Source of the DNA: Setophaga petechia
Lineage: Eukaryota > Chordata > Aves > Passeriformes > Parulidae
Assembly (NCBI GenBank): GCA_024362935.1
Contig: JANCRA010000003.1
Span: forward strand, 36,269,291 to 36,333,290
DNA: 64,000 nt
Direction of reading: 5' to 3'
The translations under genes and the position numbers were made by a program. The notes below the pieces were generated by a model, which was given only the letters and a program-made list of their open reading frames with translations, did not search any database and was not told the DNA's origin. Positions 24,263-36,087 of the stretch are shown here, in pieces. Every line of letters starts with the position of its first letter. Positions within the stretch are counted from its first letter, which is position 1.

Positions 24263-27200
24263 GGGCAGCCACTTATTTATTTATTAAAAGTAGCTTAAAC
24301 CATCTACAGATTCTTTTAGATATGCTATTGTACCGTGTATTGGTTATTTAAAATAAAAACTGATTATGAGGACTTGTTTTGTTCTATTTTTACAAAAAAT
24401 TATTTTATATTTCAGCCTAAATTTCAATATTCTTTTCCATAAAATTAAGTGCAGAAATCAGGTATGTTAAAATATGTTCAGAAGAGACCAGGATAGGGTA
24501 TTGGAGCAGAATTCCTGTGTCAGAATAGGTGTGTCAAATTTGTCTTTCTTTCCACTGTTTGGCTGATGCTTTTCTTAATGATATTTAATTTTTATAAAAG
24601 CAGATCATATCCTTTAGGCCAGTTGATTTGTTTTTTATTTTATTTTTGCCTTGTAACAGTAGAGAGAAAATTTTCAGATGCATCTTTTAAAAAATAATTA
24701 TTATGCTAAATCTCCTGTACCCAAGAGCTCCAGCGTCTTTTGGAAAGCTTTTTAGTACACCAAAACAAAAGGCTCAAAATATAGCAACTTGTCCAACAGA
24801 TCACCTCAATGGCCAAAATGCAAAGTATTTGAGCAGATAACAAACCTAATTCACCAAGCAAATACATCTCAAAATTCATATTACATACAAGGACAAGAAA
24901 TCAGATAAGACAGATGTGCTACCTTACTGCACAATGATGAAAGTTTTTCGCCTGAGATAGTCCAAGAGCAAATCCCAAAGCTAAGGAGGTCTGTTCCTCC
25001 TCTGCTTGATCTTCTCCCTTCCTAAGTATCTGAGGTCTAGTCTAACAGAACTAACAGATAATGTTTTGCTCATGCTACCCTACAGCACATCTAGGAAAAC
25101 ACGCTTTGTAATACAAAAAGCAAATGATCCACTTCCAAAATAAGCACTACTCTTTCCAGTCAGTGTCCCAGTTTTGTCAGTCTTAAGTCCCTGAATACAC
25201 TTGAGAGCCAAGACTGCAGAATTCTCCTGACAGCATTAGGCCCATACAAAATCAATCTGTTTCATTTTCTCTTATTTAGAAAAGAAGCTCTTCAGCTTCA
25301 TCCTGCGGAGCATTCACTCATCTATGCCTAAACAGCGCATTTCACTTCCAGCTCACAAGAATTCATTTCATTCACTATTTGAAGACTGAGCCATCTGAAT
25401 TGAAAGCTCTATATTTTCCTATGAAAGAGAAAAAAAGAATTTCTATAAAGTCCTTTGGAAGGAATTCTGATAGGAATCTGATTAGGGCTCCCTCTCCAGA
25501 TTTTATAGAATTCTGTGTACATTTTAATTCTCTTACAGTTACCAACATACAGTAGTGTGTTCTTTACACTTGCTTATGGCAAATATCAGTGCCATTTTGT
25601 TTTGTTTGTTGGCATGGTGTTTTCCTTCCCTGGTAGTGAGGACTACCAAGGCACATTAAAATATGGGTTTCCCTCTCTCCTCTGACAAGCAGAGTGTCTC
25701 AAAGACCATAACACAAGCCTTCTGGAAGAAGGCATCCCATGTCTTACTCAGTTATGGCTCCTCCATTAATCCACATGCAGCTGATGATGCTCTGACATCC
25801 TCTAGAAATACTTTCTTGAAAAGACCTTTTCCTTGCAGTATCTGTTTCCTTCCAATACTCTGTTTCCTATGCTTTTCTATGATGTGGTTATGTGCTCTTT
25901 GCGGTAATAAAAAGTCATAAAATTTTTCACTTTTTTTGGTGGCTACTCTTCATATCAATATCATGTAATATGATGGGAATCCACAGTATGACAGAATCCA
26001 CAGAGTGTGCAAACGTACCTCAGTCTCAGTATAGGGAACTGTCTCAAGAAGCAATGGGTTTTGGATGCTTTAGGTTTTATACTTAATTTAATTAATTTTT
26101 CAGAGCTGGAAACAGGTATTTTTAAAAATTGTTGTTTGTTTTGCTTTGTGATTTTCTAAAGGTTTGTTTCAAAGAAAGTTAGGTCAGAGCATTAGTCACT
26201 GCTGTCAGCTTCTGTCATCTTTGTTCCCCCGCGACAGGATCTGAAGGCCTGTGTGCAGTCGTACCTATCTCTGTCCTGAACATGCATCAGTGGTTACCTG
26301 AAAGGCTGTGGATGAGAAACTGCCATCTCCCCTTGAATAATTGTAACAAGGAAGGAGGACACTGTGTGCACAGGTTTGACAAAGGATTAACCTGTTTCCT
26401 CTACTGTAAAGTATTAATGGGCTCATTCATTACTAACAGAGTTTCATGACACGTCACATGTTAGGGAATGATGCCTCTGGTTCATTCCAGGAGGTGAATG
26501 GTTAGGACAGAAGGGATGTTAGGGAGACAGACGGGCGTGCTGGAGGAGGAGGGCTAAGTTAGATAATGATAATAATTAATGCTGATATAAACTGGAATAA
26601 CAATTAACTGATTTTAAGCAGTGTTTTAGTGCTATGAAAATATTAATTAACCTTAACAATTACCATTGTTGGGTAAATATCCACCAGTACACTATGATTT
26701 GCCCAAGAAATCCACATGACCTGAGACAGCAAGAAAGAAAGAAAAAAAACATCGCTGGTTGTGATATGCACATATATTTGAAAAATAAAGCTGTGAAAAA
26801 GTCATTCAACTCTATGGTTTATGTCTTCACCATGCTGTAAACGGCTGTGGTTTTGGGGGCTGTCAGCTGCACAGAATGGAGCCCTGGAGCAGTGGTGAGG
26901 TGGTGCTGGCTGGGATAGTCAGTCAGTCTCCCCCAGTGCATTGTCTCCACTCTAGCACAGGCAGGCAGCACGTGTGATTGCCCACACTCCACTCTGGCAG
27001 CCTCCCCATGTCAGGAACCTGGCCCATTTCGCTACGCTTAAAATTTAATCAGAGATTTTACTGCTCATCAACAGCTTAACGGGAGCAGTTAGAACTCTAA
27101 AACTTAGCATATTTTGGCTTAATTACCACTAACAGACAGATGCCACTTTCAAGCACTCTCCTTTCCCAGCCCTTGCTCCCTGCAGCTGCTCAAACCTGGA

Positions 27201-29449
27201 ACATAAATTCATTGGTTAAATAACTGATAAGAGGCAAAATGATTAGGGATTAATGGGAAAGACAGAAATCTCCTTATTCCTCTTTGATGTTTTAATTTTG
27301 GTTATCTCTGCTAAATTGCAGTCTGTACCTCCCAACTGGCAAGATAACAACTCCTCTTTTCCCTCCTCTAAAGCAACAAGTAAATGGAGACAATATAGAA
27401 TGGTAAAGATCTTGAAGTGTCAGGGCTTACTGCTACCATGTGTGATTCGTGTGTATAAGCAAGTAGAATTCAAACACAATAGGGGAACAGCTCTTGATGC
27501 CCCTTCTCTGGATAGACTGTTTCCATTTGTTGCTTTTTTGGGTGCTGGGTTTCTCCTTTGATAGGGGAAGTAGAGCAGCAAATAAGCAAATAAGTGAATT
27601 GCTGTTTTAAATACAGTAAAAAATGTCACAGTGAACCAGGAACAATAATTAAAGTGCTCATGAATGATGATGGCTGTTCCTGGGGCAAAGGAGCTGTATT
27701 TATGTGGGAGAGACATTAATATCCTACTTTGTGATTTCCCATTACTTCAAAAAAACCACATTTTAAGTGCACTTGTGTTGACTGAAGCAATAAGGAAACA
27801 GGTGTATTGAAAGAGGAGCCCAATGTACCACTTTTTAAGTTCTCCTGGAGGAATGAATTCTGTCTGCACTTCTTTCTGTTTTGTGGAACTATCCCTTGAA
27901 ATGAAGGAACAAGGAATGCTCTTCCTGCGGCTCTGAATATTCTCACTAAGGATTAAAGGTTTTGGAAGGCAGAGCCTAGGATGCTGTTTGTTGTCACTTA
28001 TTTATAAGGTAACTTATGAGGTTAAACTAGATCTTAGATTGAATTTCTGCACTGATGTCTGCTTTTCTCAAAACAATAGTTTTGGACAGAGAAAATTGTA
28101 GTGAGCTCATAAGAAAAATATTAAGTGAAAAACCATTTCTACATTAGCACATTGGTGGATGTATGAGCAAACACAGATTCAGGATTTGTAAGTGTCAATT
28201 GAAAATTTGTCATTGCCTCCTAGAAAACAAAAGTTCATACTTTTAATGATTTTTTAAAGAAATAATACCACTTAGAGGAACAGATTCTTTTCTGTCCATA
28301 AACTACCTTGGGGAGAAAGGAAAGAAAAAAGCCAAAAACACCAAAGAAACACTCAACCATGACATCCAGTGGAACTTTCAAACAAATCACAGTCAAAACC
28401 TGATTCCCAATCCATGTGGTCCTATGATCTTGCAAAATAGATTTTCTTGCAACAGCTCTTTTACCTTGTCAGAAACCTGAGAGAATAGAAAATGAAGTTT
28501 GTTCTGTCTGTTCTGCCTGACATGTTGCATATGTGGAAGAAAATAGACAACAGAAGTTCAGGATTAACAACCCATGAAGAGCTCATTAGTACATCGTGGG
28601 ACAGATCCTGGATTCCACCATGCTGCATTTGTTTCACCTCACTAACTCAGGAGAGGAGATACTGCTTGCATCTTGCCAATGCAGCAAAAGTGGCTTTCTG
28701 CACTTGTTCACCTGCCTGATTTGAGGGACACCTTGAGGGAAGGGCAAGGTCTCAAACGGAAATAGCCCTGACGCTGTCCTGTGTTGATGTGTAAGCAGCA
28801 GTGAGTCAGCAAATAGAGGTCCAGTAGATGGTGCTCAAGGCTGCAGCAGAATCCGAGGTTTTGTAAGGGTGCAATTCAAATGTTTTTTACCATATGGCTC
28901 TTTCAATCCACATCTTATTCAGCCACCTCTCATTTACACAAGGCTTTCAAAAGGGCTTCTCAGAGCTCCCAGACATTAGAGGAACCCCAAGACTGGTCTT
29001 AACTTTGACAGAGTCAGCATAAATCTGACAAAAATTAAAAAACCAAAATGTTTTCAGATGCTGTAGTCCCAGTAAAGACGGAATATAAAAGAGGATCTTA
29101 GTATTTTTAATTTCTAATAGTTCAAGATTTCAGAGAAGGGCCTAGGGTTTGCACAGTAATATTTAGCAGACATTTTGTCTATATTTTTTCTACTTTTCTG
29201 GATCTATCCCTGCCCATTGCAAACATATTTTTAGAAGCAGTAAGACAATCTTTGTTCCTTACTCACCATGGCAACTGGTGGCTACACCAGCTTTACAGCT
29301 CTCTTTTCAAAACTTGGTAAGGCTGACTAAAGGTATAGTAGAAGTCTATATTTCAGAGCATAATGATCTTTGTGTTGCATAATTATCGCTTTAGACTTGG
29401 CAAAGTATGTAATTTGTCTCATTGTATAGAGAAGAGTTTGGTTTTGTTC
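24263..29449. other. Noncoding stretch, nothing recognised
   Basis: Open frames reach at most 102 codons (27253-27561) and match no family I know. The patch at 26840-27010 is somewhat GC-richer and unexplained. No recent repeat was seen. Confidence 0.6.
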
Positions 29450-29650
29450 TTTGAGTGATCAAGAGATCTGGGTTCATTTTGTATGGCCACAGACTTACTG
29501 TGTGACCTTGACTAAGCTGTTCAATCTATGGCTCCTTCATTCCTGTTTGTCATGGGAGACACTTCCCTACCTTTCAAGTTGCTGGAAAACTGGACTTATT
29601 AATGCATATGAAGATTTCACACAACTACAATGATAGAAGCACTTAAAATG
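29450..29650 (+). mobile_element. MIR-like SINE relic (sense)
   Basis: This copy reads in the sense direction. 'AAGAGATCTGGGTTCA' marks the head/B-box side. 'ACTGTGTGACCTTGACTAAG' is the MIR core and 'ATGGGAGACACTTCCCTACC' the following segment. A 'TTATTAATGCATATGAAG' tail region comes last. The order matches MIR throughout about 200 bp, which makes this the best-preserved SINE relic in the window. It overlaps a 60-codon open frame that is incidental. The ends are approximate. Confidence 0.75.
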
Positions 29651-30465
29651 TCACAATACATTTGTATATCTATCCAACTGACATCAGGTAAAGTCATCCT
29701 TTGATAGAAAGGACATAGGAAAGTTTAAGCATTTCAAACATCACAAACAGTTATTAATTTCCATATGATTCCATATCTTTTGTCTCCAGAATATTCTCCC
29801 TTCAATGAACAATAGAGCCTGTGAATTCTGCAGCAATTACTTGTTCTTCTGCAAACCATTCTTGGGAGTTTTATTTTTAGATATGGGAATTAAATGACTC
29901 AATTTTCCCTCTTGTTGTCTCCTATCTCAGCAAGCAATAAAATGTCAGCACTGTGGTAGGTAATGGGAGGGAAAAACACCTCTATTGACTGAATAGAGTT
30001 ATAGCTGAATATTTTCACGTACATTCTACTGGTGCCTTAAGCACAATAAACACTGCAGGTAAAAGATATCAGAGATAACAAAAAATGAACTGAATACAAA
30101 TGAAATCATTCATCGGGTGGCAAAATACCACAATTCATACGGGAGAGCATTTTAAGCTTCAGCCAGTTACTGTGCTTTATTTTTTCAAAATACTTTTGGC
30201 AGGTTCAGATAGAAGATGAATACAATATCCAACAAAAAATAAGGTATGCTGCAGTAATCTACCCCAGTCACTGAACTTAAATAATGAATCATAGTGATTG
30301 AAAGATTGTTGTATGATAGGTTTCCCAATTTAGGTAAGGAATATAATTAGAATTAAAGAGGTGAATTGCAACTCATGTTGTGAGTGTTGAGCTTGGAATA
30401 CAGGAGGTATCATCAGAATATTTATCACTGCTTTAAATAAAGCCGAAGTTTCCATAACCCAGGGC
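29651..30465. other. Noncoding stretch, nothing recognised
   Basis: AT-rich DNA between the MIR-like relic and the minus-strand LTR. I see no open frame above 60 codons and no repeat. Confidence 0.65.
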
Positions 30466-31052
30466 TGTAGTTTAAACCTAGCCAGCAACTCAGCTGCTCA
30501 CTCCCTCCTGGTGGGATGCAGGAAAGAACGGGAAGAGTAAAAGTAGGAAAACTCATGGTTTGAGATAAAGATAGTTCAATAGGTAAGGCCAAAGCCACAC
30601 ACACAAGTGAAACAAAACAAGGTATTAATTCACTACTTCCCATGGGCAGACAGATGTTCAGCAATCCCCAGGACAGCATGGCTCCACCACTCCTAATGGT
30701 TACTGGGAAAAACAAATGCCATATCCCTGCAAGTCCCTTCCTTTTTGTTCTTCCCTCAGCTTTATATGCTGAGCATGACACAATATAGTCTGTAATATCT
30801 GTTTGGTCACTTGGGCTCAGCTGTTCTGGCTGTGTCCCCTCCCAGCTCCTTGTGCAACCCAAGGCTGCTCACTGATGGGATGAGGTGAGAGGCAGAAAAG
30901 GCCTTGACTGTGTGGAAGTGCTGCTCAGCACTCAGCAGTAACAAAAATATGCCTGTATTATTAGCTCTGTTTCCAGCATAAAACTAAGACATAGTCTCTT
31001 ATACCAGCCATACTATGAGGAAAATTAACTCTGTCCCAGCTGAACCAGAACA
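30466..31052 (-). mobile_element. ERV solo LTR, near full length (587 bp)
   Basis: On the minus strand this starts TGTTCTGGTTCAGCTGGGAC and ends GGTTTAAACTACA, with TG...CA termini. Diagnostic phrases of a very common bird ERV LTR follow in order: 'AGAGTTAATTTTCCTC', 'AGTCAAGGCCTTTTCTGCC', 'AAGGAGCTGGGAGGGGACA', a TATA box ATATAAA (30761-30767, minus), 'TTTATCTCAAACCATGAG', and 'GAGTGAGCAGCTGAG'. No internal retroviral genes are adjacent, so it is a solo LTR. The flanks (AGGGC left, CTAAG right) do not form a clear target-site duplication. It has only about one CpG, so it is old. The 145-codon minus-strand frame at 30425-30862, the longest in the window, lies almost entirely in this LTR and is not a gene. 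It is the same family as the copy at 57108-57448. Confidence 0.85.
30755..30773 (-). promoter_or_regulatory. LTR core promoter TATA box within an inverted repeat
   Basis: The minus-strand sequence ATATAAA (30761-30767) sits at the position of the family's TATA box. It is flanked by perfect 6-bp inverted arms CTCAGC (30755-30760) and GCTGAG (30768-30773). The TATA box would have driven retroviral transcription leftwards. Present activity is unlikely given the decay. Confidence 0.5.
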
Positions 31053-32245
31053 CTAAGCCAGACTGAGACTCCAAGTAGTGTGGCCAGGCTGAAAAAGTAG
31101 GTTCACTTAGGGCTTCTGATCATATATCAAGAATGTTGAACTTTTATATACTTAAAATTATCTTCATACCCTGCTTTTCTTAAGTCTAGCCTCTCCTTAA
31201 TACCTTCTCATCTATTTTTTTCATGCTCCTTTCCAGCTGACTGTGAAGTTAGCAGCAAAGAAAGCAGCAAAACTCCCTCAAGCCTTTTCTCCAAGAGTTA
31301 TATAGGACATGTGCTTTCTCTGTCTAGTTCTCAGCTCTCAAACTGCTTCAAAGAATTCAGAGCATCTTGCAGGGACTCCCAGCCAGTCACCTATATCTTT
31401 CATTATATCTGCCAGCCCTTTGGTTTAACCATACAGATCACAGGTCTGGCCTCCCTTTAAATGTTACCTAGGTGGAAATCAGATCCTGTCCTTAGAGTCT
31501 GAGAGTTGATGGGGTGTGTCAAGAGCTGTGAAATTTCTTGTCTAAAAGCCTGACCTAACCTCTTCTCTTTCTTTCATGAACTTCAATTTAGGGATCAGAA
31601 CAGAGCTTTCCATATGTCTGATGGCATATATATTACACATATACTTAATGTATTACCTAAGTTATATATATTAGATATTACATATCTATATATCTATATG
31701 TCTATATCAATATCTGTATGTTCATCAGGTCCTCTGATGAAGCTGAGAAACAATTTATCCAGACAATATAAAATGCAAGAATTTCATATGGAGCGCATCT
31801 AATGGCACTAGTAACTCTTTTCCCCAAAGGCTGCATGCAGTCAGGCTGCTGGATGGCTTCATTGAACTCAGCCAGGCTCTATGTTCATGATCAAAAAGTA
31901 AGAAAAAATAGCTAGGAGGAATCACCAAAGATTGCCTGGTGAGTTAATAAGCATCCTGATCACAGAGCAGGGATGATAGGGGGTAGGGGGGCTATGCAAG
32001 TCTGCACAGCTTCTGCCTTCCAACTGAGTTGTACTTATGGAGTGTGTAATTAATTGTTACTGTTCATTTATTTGTACAATCAATGAATTTTCAAGTGAGT
32101 GCCACCCAGTGACAATCTAACAATTGACAAGACAGCAAAGGCAAAGTTTCCTTCTGAATAGCAAAAAGAACTCCATCTCATTTTTTATTCTTTCAGGTCT
32201 GCCCAGACTTGCTTGCTCCAGTCTTCTTAGGCTACAGAGGAGTCT
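31053..32245. other. Noncoding stretch with an AT-rich simple-sequence patch
   Basis: No gene was seen. 31620-31730 is a TATA/TATCTA-rich low-complexity tract. An AT-rich segment at 32045-32095 contains TAATTAATTG and a 'CATTTATTTGTACAATCAAT' run, resembling homeobox/SOX-type binding words, but no stronger claim can be made. Confidence 0.6.
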
Positions 32246-32350
32246 TCTTGCCCAGAGGTGTTGTTTATGTCGCATTACTGGGAATGTTCAAGGCCATGTT
32301 GGATGGGGCTTTGTGCAGTCTGACCAAGTAGAAGGTGTTCATGTCAAGGT
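32246..32350 (+). mobile_element. CR1 LINE 3' end fragment (sense)
   Basis: The run 'TTGCCCAGAGGTGTTG' followed by 'GGGAATGTTCAAGGCCATGT', 'TGGATGGGGCTTTGTGCAGT', and 'AAGTAGAAGGTGTTCATGTC' matches the 3' untranslated end of CR1, the dominant LINE of birds, in sense orientation. CR1 copies are usually cut short at the 5' end, as here, where only about 100 bp remain. The terminal short-repeat 3' end is not recognisable. The 88-codon frame across it is incidental. Confidence 0.85.
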
Positions 32351-32984
32351 AATAAAATCTGAATCCAAGGACAAAGTTGTGTGTTTCTGAGATGTGATAT
32401 CAATGAAAAATACTGTGTAAATAAAAGCACATATTGTTGAGTGCCCCAGTTTGAGATGAGTTAAGGATTTATCAAAGTTGTCTTTTCTGATTTGGACCTC
32501 AAGCTCTTTATCCTTTACAAACTTTTTGTTTTCCTTATGTTACTATCCTATCTTAATGAGGCATAGCCTTGACTTTGCATAGACAGAGACTTTTGGTAGA
32601 TTCTGTTTCTACTTCTAAGGGATTTTTTTTCAAATGACTTTGAATGAACTTCAAGATTAAATGAGCCAGAATTTTCTTCTCCATCCCTAACATTTTAGTT
32701 ATTAATCATCCTATTTACAGCTGTTTTAAACATAGGCTATGATCTAACTTGGAGTTTATTGTATAGATGAGAAGGGGTGTTGTGTGTGCGTGGCTAAGCA
32801 CACAGGCAGACATTTAGGAAGCTGTGAAATCTCCATGACCTTCAGTGCAACTTTCTCATGCTGAAGCAGCAGTTTTCTGCAAAAAAACTGCCTAGTTTAA
32901 AACAAAATCTCATTTCAGTCTTCCTTAACTTAGGTTTAGAATATTCATTTGTCCTTCTGGATTAGTTGCTGATGAAGCCTGAGG

Positions 32985-33060
32985 TATTTCATTTATCTGA
33001 GCCTCTGCTCTCTGTCTGTAAAAGGCAAGAACAAAGAGCCTTGCCTTTCTGCATCTAGTG
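32985..33060 (+). mobile_element. Possible MIR-like SINE fragment
   Basis: 'TTTATCTGAGCCTCTGCTCT' followed by 'CTGTCTGTAAAAGGCAAGAA' and 'GCCTTGCCTTTCTGCA' resembles the MIR core segment (CTCTGAGCCTCAGTTTCC...TGTAAAATGG...). It is short and diverged, so chance similarity is possible. Confidence 0.4.
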
Positions 33061-36000
33061 CTTGAATGTTTGTGTACTGAATCAATCATCCAGAAGTTGA
33101 GAGCTGTAACTGAGATGAAATGGGCAACTGAGTAAGAGGGAGGATTAGTTCATGAGGTTGCTGGAAATGAAGGTCAAGATTTCTTTCCAAAGATGCACAA
33201 TTAGACACAGCAATTTCTATGAAAAGAGAAACTGTTAAGTGAAGCACCTTTGACATACGCACACAGAATGCCACTTCCTACAATATTGTATGACTCATGA
33301 GTCAATGTTCAAGAGGCTTTTTCCTCCTGCAGAGCAATGAGTTTGTTATCAGCTTGCACATCTCCTAAAATATATTATACTGTGTAAAATTAATACATGC
33401 TGCCTTTTTTATTACAACTCACTATTGATTCTGGTTTATTTATAGCCTATGAAAATAAAATGCTGTGGACTGTGTCCTATATGTAATTACTTCCAAAGCC
33501 TTTTATCAGTGCAGAGAACCTAGCTGTTAGAGAAGCTGTGGGTACATTTCCTTCAGGGAAAATATAATCACTTTTTATTCCATTCTAAACCTAATTCTTG
33601 CACTATATCCTCACTGTAAATTGAGATGACAGACAGGAGCTGAAAGATTGTCAGAGAAGCTGCCATAATTTGCTGACTTCCAGCAATAAATGTTCACCTG
33701 AAACACAGTCCATAGACTTAAACTGAAAGGACCACATGAAGGAAAAAAGGGAGGAATTCTGTGATGTTAGAGCGGAGCAATAAATCTCACATGACAGAGA
33801 AGCAGAAAAATAATGACTTTTTCCATAGCGTTCAGTCTTTACTTTTTGTATTGATTATTAGGTCTCAACCTCTTATGTAAGTTCCTATAGTTTTAATATC
33901 CTTAATGTGCTCCCCATGCATTCACTAAATTGCTTTTCTGATTCACTTTCACCTCACAGCACCTGTAGGTAAGCAATAGCTAAACATTTGTAGAGCTAAC
34001 CCTGCTGTCGTGTTATGGATTGTCACTAATCCGCATTTCTTTCCTGTATTGCATTGGGTCCTGATTAATGTCCATACTCCAATAAGGTCATATAGAGATT
34101 AGATCCATAGGACCTTGGGTTCTCCATGGACATTGTTTGGATTTAATCTTGGGAATGGGAGTACTGCTCTGAAGTGACAGGAAGGTTGTGGGGAGATACA
34201 ATTTGGATAAAGCGAAGCCTTTCTTCCTTCCCTTTTCTTGGAAGAGATGGAAAAATATTTGTGTTTCTAATTAAAAGATTTAGAACAAATTTTGCAAAAC
34301 AAGGGTGCTACTTATTTCAATTTGAACATCTGCTGATATTTTGCTGGGCAGTCCTGATAAAGAAAAACCAGCCCTGATCCAGGAGTCAAAATTACTAAAA
34401 GCTAATTGAGTTTTGATGTCAGCATTGTTTTGTTGTATCATCAGGAGATAAGCACAATCCTTCTCCTGTGGATTTCCCACTGAAGTCAGGACACCATCCT
34501 AAACATGCTGGAAATATGCATTTTAGTGTCTTCTCAGAGCAGGTCATAGTTTTGATATGATATCTATTTAAGGTTAAAACTACAAATTCACAGCTGAGAA
34601 TTAGCAGCAGTGAATGATCTATGCTGAATCAAGCAGCATTTTCCAATGAATAAGTTCCAAAATATTATGAATTAAGTTTTCCAGACAATCTGGAAACATG
34701 ATGTGACATCAGTTTATGCTTTTGTGCTGTCTAGAGAAACACAAGGAAATGTTTGGAAGGCCCTTTAACAAGTGAAGTTAGAGAAAGATACTCCAGTAAA
34801 CATAGTCATCACTGCTTTCAAAGTTAGATACTACATAAGGAAAGCCAAAATACTTTTCTGTCCCCCATGACTACTGCTTAGTGATTCTAAAACTAAATAA
34901 ACTAGTTTTCTTTCCTTATCTACAGCAAAAAAAACTTATGCTCTATATAGTTCCAGATCAGGTTCTCCTAAAGACTGTTTGAAGCATCTTTGCTACTTTC
35001 ATTTGTCCTCTAATCTTTTTCTTGGCTGAGTAAGTCAGTGAAATAGGCATATCTCTTTTTGGGGTTTTTTTGTATTTTTTTTTCTTTGCTTGCACTTTTC
35101 TTGTTTTGTTTTATTAAAATGAATTAAAGAAATTTAAAGTGCACAGTGAGGGCACTTTTGCCCTCTCGCCCTTACTACAGTTGTATAGCTTTTGTATGTC
35201 TAATTCCACTCACATTTTCTATCAGTTGCACCTTTTAGACAATGGCATTAATGACATGTAGGCCAGAAGTCTAGTGAATCGAGGTATATTCTTTTCTGTA
35301 TTATCAAAGACCTATAGAAATCTACTTTATAAATAGACATCATCTGTGTCTTGTTTCACAGACAAGAAACCAATACAGATGTATGTACAGGTCAAAGCCT
35401 ACTAACTTTTCTTGAAAAGGCTGTCCCACTAATATAGTTCATGCTTTGAACTATACTAAGACTCCCCAACTCAATTCATTTGTCATCTAATAGTAATCTG
35501 TTTCTTCAAAGATAAGATTTTTTTTTTGATACTACTAAGCAGCTTATAAAGCACTTTGAATGTCTCAAACTATTTCAAGAAGTTTGTATTTTATATTGCT
35601 GGCTTTTTAAGAATTTGTTTTAAGAAGTTTTTGTGGGCAGTATTTTGTTATGTTTCCTGCTCTAGCTTTCTCTGACTTTTTCTTACTAGTGTTGTTAGGA
35701 AATGCATTCTTATTATTACAGACTTATACCAAGAGGAAAAAGAGCCCTGTTAATGCCAGAAAATAGATCATCATGTGATGCTACTGTACCCTTCCTTTTC
35801 TATAAGGCTCTTTGAAGATGCAAATAAATCCATCTAAATTCTACCTTTAAAAATTGTCAAGTTGTTTCTTTGATGGCTGAAGAATCTCTAGAGTAGTCAT
35901 TGTTCCATTTTAACAGAGAAAGAACAGCTCCAAATCTAAATCCTTGAGGAGGTATATGATTAGAGTGAAGAAAAAAAGCCATTTGTTTTGATTGTGCTGC

Positions 36001-36067
36001 AAAAATACATCAGATGAGTGCAGCTTTCTTTAAAAAGAAAATCCAGAAGAAATGAAGTTTTGCATTT

Positions 36068-36087
36068 AACTTTAAACATTTAAAGTT
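36068..36087. repeat. Perfect 9-bp inverted repeat
   Basis: AACTTTAAA, spacer CA, TTTAAAGTT. The sequence is AT-rich and may be chance. Confidence 0.6.

Noticed and set aside
30425..30862. 145-codon minus-strand open frame, the longest in the window
   Set aside because: It lies almost entirely within an ERV LTR (30466-31052), runs through its TATA and R/U5 regions, and shows no protein family resemblance.
31620..31730. TATA/TATCTA-rich tract as possible functional AT-rich element
   Set aside because: Reads as low-complexity sequence without a clean repeating unit or flanking structure.
35155..35172. Hairpin GAGGGCA-CTTT-TGCCCTC
   Set aside because: A 7-bp stem is expected by chance several times in 64 kb. 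Not terminator-like in a vertebrate context.
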